Shown one piece after another: positions 1 to 5,399 of a DNA stretch of 8,669 nucleotides. The notes below the pieces were generated by a model. The model was not told the DNA's origin. It saw only the letters and a program-made list of their open reading frames with translations, and did no database searches. The DNA comes from Prevotellaceae bacterium (lineage in GTDB: Bacteria; Bacteroidota; Bacteroidia; Bacteroidales; UBA932). The translations under genes and the position numbers were made by a program. The DNA lies in contig JAIRXY010000003.1 in the NCBI GenBank assembly GCA_031268055.1, positions 1 through 8,669 on the forward strand, read 5' to 3'. Every line of letters begins with the position of its first letter. The first letter of the stretch is position 1.

Positions 1-690
1 TTTATCAAGCCTCGAGGATACTTCCGCCAATCGCTGTGGAGCAGCAAGCCGATGGCCTATTTGGGTACCTATCCCGCGCCGAAGAATGTTGACAGGGCGG
101 CCTCAATAGATGCGTGGCCGGTGTGGAATTATGAGGCTGGGCAGCTCGTTCGCGTGGTATGCTACACCAACTCCGCAAAAGCGCAGCTGCTGCTCAATGC
201 CAAGCCTGTTGGCACCCCAAAGGACTACGACACGCAAACAGGCGTCATCTCTTGGGACATTCCCTACGAAGCTGGAGCGCTTGAGGTGGTGGGCATGAGC
301 GAGGATGGCAAGGAGGTAAGCCGGTACGCCATTCGCACTTCGGCGAGGCCTTACGCTATCAAGGTTGTGTCGGCAGATACGGTTATTTACGGCAGCAAAG
401 GAGTAGCGCAGGTGGTGTTGCAGATGGTAGATGAGCACGGTATTCCCGTGGCGCTCTCCGACGACGAAGTTACCTGCCGCGTTGCAGGTGGGCTCAAGCT
501 TTTGGGGATGGAGGCGAGCAACAACACCGACATGGGCAGCTATACCGACAACGTGCAGCGCGCCTTTCACGGGAGGCTGCTGGTGTATCTGCAAGCCACC
601 GGACAAGAGGAGGGTGTAGCAGAGGTGGAGTTCTCTGCCCCGTGGATAGAGAAAGCAAAAGTAGCTATCGTCTGTAAGCGTAGTAAATAA
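1..690 (+). CDS. GH2-family glycosidase (beta-galactosidase-like), C-terminal part only
   Basis: The reading frame is open from base 1 to TAA at 688-690, giving 229 residues of C-terminus. The catalytic TIM barrel lies outside the window. Residues about 7-20 (GYFRQSLWSSKPMAYLGTYP) resemble the segment that follows the barrel in Bacteroidota GH2 enzymes. Next comes a beta-sandwich with W-x-VW-x-YE-x-GQ-x-VRVVCYTN and a following LLLNAKPVG, the pattern of the DUF4982 domain. The last 100 or so residues hold KLLGMEASN and RAFHGRLLVYLQA, typical of the GH2 C-terminal domain 5. Known members are exported exo-glycosidases, mostly beta-galactosidases; the substrate cannot be read from this fragment. 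Glu and Lys codons favour GAG and AAG. The final 22 or so codons recur in diverged form at 3249-3320. The GH35 gene follows 168 bases later on the same strand. Family assignment is fairly sure; exact specificity is not. Confidence 0.85.
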   Translation, partial: FIKPRGYFRQSLWSSKPMAYLGTYPAPKNVDRAASIDAWPVWNYEAGQLVRVVCYTNSAKAQLLLNAKPVGTPKDYDTQTGVISWDIPYEAGALEVVGMSEDGKEVSRYAIRTSARPYAIKVVSADTVIYGSKGVAQVVLQMVDEHGIPVALSDDEVTCRVAGGLKLLGMEASNNTDMGSYTDNVQRAFHGRLLVYLQATGQEEGVAEVEFSAPWIEKAKVAIVCKRSK

Positions 691-858
691 TTATTGTGGG
701 TAGCAACAGTAGCGGCATACGAACTTTTTACGCTAATTGTGTTTTATTATTGCCCTTTTTAATTATTAAGTTGCTTATCCCTTTCTTTAAAGCAGCCAAA
801 AATATATCGTAATCGATTGACAAACAATAATATATTAATCATAAATCAGTATAAACCA

Positions 859-3189
859 ATGAAACGTTTACTACTTTGGCTTTCCATTTTTTTGATGGCA
901 CAAACAATCGCTCAAGCCCAATTATCTTTTGGGAACAAAACGTTGATGCTAAACGGCAAACCTTTTGTCATTAAGGCGGCCGAGCTGCATTACCCCCGTA
1001 TCCCTTCCGGCTATTGGGAGCATCGCATCGAAATGTGTAAGGCATTAGGAATGAATACTATTTGCCTGTATGTGTTTTGGAATTTGCATGAACCCGAAGA
1101 AGGAAACTTCGATTTTTCGGGCAACAATGACGTTGCTGCATTTTGTAAGCTGGCGCAAAAGCACGGGATGTACGTCATTCTGCGCCCGGGGCCGTATGTC
1201 TGTGCAGAATGGGAAATGGGGGGATTACCCTGGTGGTTGTTGAAGAAAAAAGACATTCAGCTGCGCAAGCAAGACCCATACTTCATGGAGCGGGTTCGCT
1301 TGTTTATGGCCGAAGTCGGTAAGCAATTGAAAGATTTGCAGTTGGACAATGGCGGAAACATACTGATGGTGCAAGTAGAAAACGAATACGGCTCGTATGG
1401 CGAGGACAAACCCTATATATCGGAAATTCGGGATATCGTAAAAGCTTCGGGGTTCGATAAAGCGCCCTTGTTTCAGTGTGATTGGAGCTCCAACTTTGAA
1501 AACAACGCGTTGGATAGCTTGTTTTGGACCCTTAACTTCGGAACGGGCGCCAATATCGACGAGCAATTCAAACGCTTGCAAGAGCTACGCCCCGAAACGC
1601 CGTTGATGTGCAGCGAATTTTGGTCTGGCTGGTTCGACAAATGGGGGGCGCGCCACGAAACGCGCAGCGCCAAAGAAATGGTTGACGGCTTGCGCGAAAT
1701 GGTGCGGAAAAATATCTCTTTTTCGCTCTATATGGCACACGGCGGAACGAGCTTTGGGCATTGGGCAGGCGCAAATTCGCCCGGCTTTGCGCCCGACGTT
1801 ACTTCATACGATTACGACGCGCCGATTAACGAGGCTGGACAGGCAACGCCGAAATATTACGAGCTGCGGGCTATGTTGCAGGAATTTTTGCCCAAAGGTG
1901 AGAAGCTTCCCGCTGTTCCCAAAGCCATTCCTACAACCACTTTCCCCAAAGTGCAAGCTACGCACGTTGCGCCGCTTTTTGAAAATTTGCCCGAAGCGCA
2001 TACAACGCACGGCATTCAAACGATGGAAACTTTCAATCAAGGGTGGGGCGCCATCCTTTATTCAGCGGCTTTACCCGAAATTAAAAGCCAAGGCAAGCTA
2101 ACGCTGACAGAAGCCCACGATTTTGCACAAGTTTTTGTTGATGGAAAGTTCGTCGGCAAGCTCGACCGTCGTTTGGGCGAAAAAGACCTCCTGCTGCCGC
2201 CAATTCCGAAAGGTGCAAGGTTGGATATTTTGGTTGAGGCAATGGGAAGAATCAATTTCGGGCAGGCAATAAAAGATTTCAAAGGCATTACCGAAAAAGT
2301 TGAATTAACCATGAGCATTGGTGAGCAGGAGTTTACGGCAAATCTGAAAAATTGGAGCGCCTATCTTTTTCCTGCAAGCTATGAATTTTCTGCGGCGCAA
2401 AAATATGCGCCCTTAGGCAGCGGCAGTAAGGCTACAATCGGCTACTACAAAGGCAGCTTCAACGTGAAAAAAGTTGGCGACACTTTCCTTGATATGCAGC
2501 ATTGGGGCAAAGGAATGGTTTGGGTAAACGGACATGCGCTCGGTAGATTTTGGAATATCGGACCGCAGCAAACGCTTTATTTGCCTGGCCTCTGGCTGAA
2601 AAAAGGCGAAAACGAAATCATTGTGCTTGACGTTGTCGGTACAAATTTGCCTGTTGTAGAAGGACTTGCAACGCCGCTCTACGACCAGCTGCCGAATGCG
2701 CAGCCTGTTCTGCATCGCGTAGAGGGTCAGCAAATCAATTTAAGTAGCGAAAAACCGTTTTTCACAGCTGCTTTTGCCGCAGGAAACGGTTGGCAGGAAA
2801 CGAAGTTTGACTCGGCTGTCAATGGGCGCTACCTCTGCATTGAAGCGCTCAACGGGCAAGCGGCAAGCGAAATCGCAGCGATTGCCGAGCTCTATTTGCT
2901 CGACGAAAATGGGCAACGCATTCCTCGCGAGGGCTGGAGGATTCCCTACGCCGACAGCGAAGACGTAGCCAAAAGCAATCGCGCCGCCGACAAATCATTT
3001 GATTTGCAGGAAAGTACCTATTGGAGTACGGTGAAAGATGTGCCCTATCCGCACCATTTGGTCATTGATTTGGGGAGGAGCTATACGCTTTCCGCCATTC
3101 AATACCTGCCGCGAATGGAAAGCGGCGCGCCTGGCAGCATCAAGGATTTCCAGCTGTATATAGGGCGTATTGATTTCAGGTATTATTGA
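859..3189 (+). CDS. Exported GH35 beta-galactosidase
   Basis: This is a retaining beta-galactosidase of family GH35, 776 residues from the ATG at 859. That start is chosen because it begins a clear signal peptide: MKR, a hydrophobic core, then AQA before Q21. A TTG at 817 would add 14 polar residues and hide the signal. The TIM barrel spans about 27-345. It contains LNGKPF, HYPRIP, CAEWEMGGLPWWL, the acid/base Glu176 in VENEYG and the nucleophile Glu253 in CSEFWSGWFDKWG. Jelly-roll domains follow, with WVNGHALGRFWNIGPQQTLY near 555-574. The C-terminus from about 620 resembles a discoidin (F5/8 type C) module, with YWST at 721 and HHLVIDLG nearby. Length and ending match complete Bacteroidota members. 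It should release terminal beta-galactose in the periplasm or at the surface. Unlike its neighbours it prefers AAA and GAA. I found no convincing promoter in 691-858. Confidence 0.95.
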   Translation: MKRLLLWLSIFLMAQTIAQAQLSFGNKTLMLNGKPFVIKAAELHYPRIPSGYWEHRIEMCKALGMNTICLYVFWNLHEPEEGNFDFSGNNDVAAFCKLAQKHGMYVILRPGPYVCAEWEMGGLPWWLLKKKDIQLRKQDPYFMERVRLFMAEVGKQLKDLQLDNGGNILMVQVENEYGSYGEDKPYISEIRDIVKASGFDKAPLFQCDWSSNFENNALDSLFWTLNFGTGANIDEQFKRLQELRPETPLMCSEFWSGWFDKWGARHETRSAKEMVDGLREMVRKNISFSLYMAHGGTSFGHWAGANSPGFAPDVTSYDYDAPINEAGQATPKYYELRAMLQEFLPKGEKLPAVPKAIPTTTFPKVQATHVAPLFENLPEAHTTHGIQTMETFNQGWGAILYSAALPEIKSQGKLTLTEAHDFAQVFVDGKFVGKLDRRLGEKDLLLPPIPKGARLDILVEAMGRINFGQAIKDFKGITEKVELTMSIGEQEFTANLKNWSAYLFPASYEFSAAQKYAPLGSGSKATIGYYKGSFNVKKVGDTFLDMQHWGKGMVWVNGHALGRFWNIGPQQTLYLPGLWLKKGENEIIVLDVVGTNLPVVEGLATPLYDQLPNAQPVLHRVEGQQINLSSEKPFFTAAFAAGNGWQETKFDSAVNGRYLCIEALNGQAASEIAAIAELYLLDENGQRIPREGWRIPYADSEDVAKSNRAADKSFDLQESTYWSTVKDVPYPHHLVIDLGRSYTLSAIQYLPRMESGAPGSIKDFQLYIGRIDFRYY

Positions 3190-3248
3190 GAAGCAGAGAT
3201 GTGAAAATTGCTCAAAACCCTACATATTGTTTGGTTAGCTCTTGTTTA

Positions 3249-3320
3249 GCAGAGATGGAGTTCTCTACCCCCGTGTGGATAGAGAATGCAAAAATAGCTG
3301 TCGTCTGTAAGCGCGGTTAG
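3249..3320 (+). pseudogene. Remnant: second copy of the 3' end of a GH2 gene
   Basis: These 72 bases repeat the end of the GH2 gene at 619-690. Over 22 alignable codons, hand alignment gives 58 of 66 bases identical, plus one in-frame 3-base insertion. The copy would read AEMEFSTPVWIENAKIAVV then CKRG and stop, against AEVEFSAPWIEKAKVAIVC then KRSK. Differences are conservative or silent (V/M, V/I, I/V, silent changes in Pro and Arg), so the copy diverged while still coding. Similarity runs a few bases past the stop (ATTATTGTG) and ends abruptly on the left at about 3248. No start codon or GH2 body precedes it. I infer that a paralogous GH2 gene once ended here and lost everything except its tail, perhaps when the GH35 gene arrived. 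It is probably not expressed as a protein. Confidence 0.8.
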
Positions 3321-3338
3321 TGATTATTGTGATGGCAG

Positions 3339-3354
3339 AGCAATAACAATTGCT
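3339..3354. terminator. Small hairpin between convergent genes, possible weak terminator
   Basis: AGCAAT-AACA-ATTGCT forms a perfect 6-bp stem with a 4-base loop. It lies between the rightward GH35/GH2-remnant segment and the leftward gene that stops at 3359. A T-run (TTTTTT, from 3364) occurs on the + strand, but about ten bases after the stem, and there is no U-tract on the - strand. The position suits a terminator; the structure is weak. Confidence 0.25.
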
Positions 3355-3358
3355 GCTG

Positions 3359-3886
3359 TTAACTTTTTTCTCCGACAAACTTGTCGGTTTCGTTCTTGAA
3401 CATCACGTTGAAGGTGGTAAGGCTGCCGTATATGCGGGTAATGTACTGCTCCATTTCCACTTTTTCTTCGTCGGTGAGCTTGTTGTGCGCGTTGATTTTT
3501 TGCTCCAGCACGCGCAGCCTGTCGCGCAGCATAACAATCTTGTGGAAGAATGTCTCCAGCGGGATTTCTTTTTCTTTAAGTCCGGTGTCGCTTGGGTACA
3601 GCACCATGCGGCCGCCGTTCCAGCGGCTGCCCATTTCCACTTTTTGCGTTATGTCGCTAAAGCGGTTGAGGACTTTTACGAGGCTTTTCTCTATTTTTTC
3701 GTAGGTAGCCATGTCCGAGGGCGACTCTACCGCGTCAACCACCTTTAGCCCGTCGTACTCGCGGCCGATAATTTTGGTGCCGTTTTCCCAAAACGTTATT
3801 TCGTAGGCTTCAGTGCGTACTTGTATCACTACTCCTTTACCAAATTGCGGGTGCTCCACGCGAGAGCCTATGCCTAATGCTTCCAT
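3359..3886 (-). CDS. Conserved hypothetical protein with SH3/KOW-like N-terminus
   Basis: The protein has 175 residues, from ATG (complement of 3884-3886) to TAA (complement of 3359-3361). It has no signal peptide or membrane segment, so it is probably cytoplasmic. Residues 4-45 (GSRVEHPQFGKGVVIQV, then YEITFWENGTKII) look like a small beta-barrel of the SH3/KOW kind, with the 'hP-x-FG-x-G-x-V' pattern seen in DUF3553-like and transcription- or helicase-associated domains. The middle contains MGSRWNGGRMVLYPSD. The C-terminal 60 residues are charged and probably helical (ETFFHKIVMLRDRLRVLEQKINAH, then LTDEEKVEMEQYITRIYGSLTTFN). It resembles a protein I believe is widespread and uncharacterised in Bacteroidales, but I cannot name a family with certainty. 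A nucleic-acid or polymerase contact would be a guess based on the barrel. It lies 238 bases downstream of the lipoprotein gene, on the same strand; I saw no TAnnTTTG box or firm terminator in that gap. Confidence 0.85.
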   Translation of the reverse strand: MEALGIGSRVEHPQFGKGVVIQVRTEAYEITFWENGTKIIGREYDGLKVVDAVESPSDMATYEKIEKSLVKVLNRFSDITQKVEMGSRWNGGRMVLYPSDTGLKEKEIPLETFFHKIVMLRDRLRVLEQKINAHNKLTDEEKVEMEQYITRIYGSLTTFNVMFKNETDKFVGEKS

Positions 3887-4124
3887 CTGATTTTTCTTGT
3901 GTTTTTGTCCGTATCTTTCGCCTGCCTACCGCTTGCCGATGGCAACATCGCTACCCATCATTTGAGCGCATACGGCCAAAAATTCGACCCCTCGCTCAAA
4001 GAACAGGTTGTAGCAGCACGTGAAAGATATTGCGCTTGTTTTTCTGAGTTGGTTTTGATGAATTTCCGCTCTCGTTGCGGTGTTGCGGTTGCTTTGCTTT
4101 CCGCATGTAGCGCGGACGGTAGCG

Positions 4125-4925
4125 TTAGCCGATAATCTTGCTGCGGATTTTTTCGATTATGCTGTGAATCTGCTGCACCTTGGCTACGTCCACCGTTTTG
4201 TCTACGCTGCTATACTCGTCGATAATGGGAGCGAGTAGCAGCATCAGGGCTTCAATTTCCGGGGCATCCGAGTTTTTGTCAAGAATATCCTTGAGCGTTT
4301 CGAGCGATTGCTTTTGGTTGGCCACAATTTGCAGCAGGTCGCCGGGGTTGCTGCTGGTGGTGGCAATGTATGCGGCAACGTACAGCCCTTCTACCCACAT
4401 GCCGGTCAGCACCTGTATGGAAATGTTGTCTTTACCGTTGTTTTCAAGGAACGAGTAGGTCTCGTCAAACGCCCGCGTGGTGATGCTGATGAGCGAATCT
4501 TTATTTTCGATGTAGCGCTCCACCTCGTGCGCCAGGTCTACGTTGAAGTTGGTGGATACGTGCAGTTCGTCCGAAAGGTTTTTGAGTACTTTGAGGTAGC
4601 CCATCGTTTCCTGCTTCATGTTGTAGGTGGTTACGTAGGCCAAGTCTGCGCTGTAAACGCCAAGGTTGAGCGCTTTGGCCGATTCGGTGAGGTAGCTTTC
4701 TGCCTTGTCGGTGGGGTTGGTAATTTCGATGATGTAGGCGGCTCCCGACCGGTTGATGAGGTTCATCACCTCGTAGGCGGTGGGGATGGGGTATTTTACC
4801 ATGTTTTCTCCTGCCTGCTCGGTGGAGAGCTGAATTTTTTTACTCGGCTGGTTTCCGCATGCGGCTACCATTAGTACGCCTGCGAGCAGCATGGCAGCGT
4901 TGGTTGATATTTTTTTTGCTTTCAT
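4125..4925 (-). CDS. Helical lipoprotein of unknown function
   Basis: The protein has 266 residues, from ATG (complement of 4923-4925) to TAA (complement of 4125-4127). The N-terminus MKAKKIS is followed by a hydrophobic stretch and the lipobox VAAC-GNQ, so signal peptidase II should cleave before the Cys and the protein should be lipid-anchored. After a short linker the rest looks almost entirely alpha-helical, with AYEVMNLINRSGAAYI, LGVYSADLAYVTTYNMKQET, LTGMWVEGLYVAAYIA and a charged C-terminal helix. There is no enzyme motif and no further conserved Cys. The 'LGVYSADLAY' block resembles lipoproteins I believe recur as uncharacterised proteins in Bacteroidota; the function is unknown. The gene starts 105 bases downstream of tRNA-Asn on the same strand. 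No promoter or terminator is evident between them, so read-through from the tRNA promoter is possible. Confidence 0.88.
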   Translation of the reverse strand: MKAKKISTNAAMLLAGVLMVAACGNQPSKKIQLSTEQAGENMVKYPIPTAYEVMNLINRSGAAYIIEITNPTDKAESYLTESAKALNLGVYSADLAYVTTYNMKQETMGYLKVLKNLSDELHVSTNFNVDLAHEVERYIENKDSLISITTRAFDETYSFLENNGKDNISIQVLTGMWVEGLYVAAYIATTSSNPGDLLQIVANQKQSLETLKDILDKNSDAPEIEALMLLLAPIIDEYSSVDKTVDVAKVQQIHSIIEKIRSKIIG

Positions 4926-5030
4926 AATTGCTATGGTATTTTTGGTATTGATTTTGATGCTCCAACCACGCTACGCTATGCAATGAAATTAAGGCTGTGG
5001 CTGAAGATAGTTGGCAGGTGGTTGATTTTG

Positions 5031-5104
5031 CTCCTCAACAAGGACTTGAACCTTGGACCCCATGATTAACAGTCATGTGCTCTAACCAACTGAGCTATTG
5101 AGGA
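5031..5104 (-). tRNA. tRNA-Asn(GTT)
   Basis: Read on the - strand, all cloverleaf parts are present. The acceptor stem TCCTCAA pairs with TTGAGGA. The D arm is GCTC-AGTTGGTTA-GAGC. The anticodon stem CATGA/TCATG holds the loop CTGTTAA, giving anticodon GTT (Asn). The variable loop is followed by the T arm CAAGG-TTCAAGT-CCTTG. The discriminator base is G. The next bases are CAA, so the 3' CCA is not encoded and must be added afterwards. Length is 74 including the discriminator. Confidence 0.97.
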
Positions 5105-5136
5105 ATATGCTTACGTGTTATGATTAATAACGCTGG

Positions 5137-5168
5137 CAAAGGTAGTGCAGTTTTTTGGATTGTGCAAT
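5137..5168 (-). promoter_or_regulatory. Probable promoter of tRNA-Asn (Bacteroidota sigma-ABfr type)
   Basis: On the - strand, TACCTTTG (complement of 5137-5144) matches the Bacteroidota -7 consensus TAnnTTTG exactly. ATTG (complement of 5165-5168), 20 bases upstream, matches three of four bases of the -33 element TTTG. Transcription would start roughly 25 bases before the mature tRNA. The -33 element lies inside the inverted repeat at 5159-5180. Confidence 0.6.
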
Positions 5169-5180
5169 ACCCTGCACAAT
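5159..5180. repeat. Perfect 8-bp inverted repeat over the tRNA-Asn promoter
   Basis: ATTGTGCA-ATACCC-TGCACAAT is a perfect 8-bp inverted repeat with a 6-base centre. A T-run (5181-5185) follows it on the + strand and a run of T (5151-5156) precedes it. It could be a protein-binding site, as it covers the -33 element of the tRNA promoter. It could also be a hairpin terminator for + strand transcription, although no + strand gene lies nearby upstream. The symmetry is visible; its role is inferred. Confidence 0.5.
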
Positions 5181-5261
5181 TTTTTGCGAAAAAAAACGAA
5201 TTTTGTGGAGAAAACGGGGGATTATTTTGTGGGCATGCGTGTTTCTTTCAATAAAAAAGTG

Positions 5262-5269
5262 TAAATTTG
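5262..5269 (+). promoter_or_regulatory. Possible -7 box of the secDF promoter
   Basis: TAAATTTG is an exact match to the Bacteroidota -7 consensus TAnnTTTG and lies in AT-rich sequence 130 bases before the secDF start codon. No good TTTG sits 19-21 bases upstream (the nearest comparable block is TGTTT at 5240-5244), so only half of the promoter is supported. If used, it gives a leader of about 125 bases. Confidence 0.4.
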
Positions 5270-5290
5270 CTGCCTCAAAAAATGTGCTGC

Positions 5291-5328
5291 CGGTTTATAT
5301 GCGCTTACCGCATGGAGCTGCTAAACCG
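5291..5328 (+). promoter_or_regulatory. Two-step hairpin in the secDF leader
   Basis: CGGTTTA (5291-5297) pairs with TAAACCG (5322-5328). Inside it, ATGCG (5299-5303) pairs with CGCAT (5309-5313) around a CTTAC loop. This leaves an 8-base bulge GGAGCTGC on the 3' side. The element lies in the predicted 5' leader, about 70 bases before the secDF ATG. No U-tract follows, so it does not look like a terminator. I do not recognise it as a known riboswitch. It could be regulatory or incidental. Confidence 0.35.
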
Positions 5329-5399
5329 CTGCGCTGGGGCGATATCGTTGAATTTGAAGTATAAAATTTGTAATCTGAAATCATTAAAAACTCAAAGCA

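Noticed and set aside
724..752. Possible GH35 promoter (CTTT and TATTATTG)
   Set aside because: The -7 box has one mismatch, the upstream element is not TTTG and the spacing is 17, too short. In an AT-rich gap this is easily chance.
817..858. Upstream TTG start for the GH35 gene
   Set aside because: It would put 14 polar residues in front of a textbook signal peptide. The ATG at 859 gives the expected N-terminus.
3937..3950. CGATG-GCAA-CATCG hairpin with a GNRA-type loop on the + strand
   Set aside because: A 5-bp stem in isolation is expected by chance, and both neighbouring genes are on the - strand, where the loop would not be GNRA.
3899..4135. 78-codon + strand frame in the gap between the two - strand genes
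   Set aside because: It has only a GTG start, no recognisable motif, and overlaps the end of the lipoprotein gene. The 238-base gap is better described as non-coding.
4308..4874. 188-codon + strand frame opposite the lipoprotein gene
   Set aside because: It is antisense to a gene with a clear lipobox and normal composition, and its own translation shows no motif.
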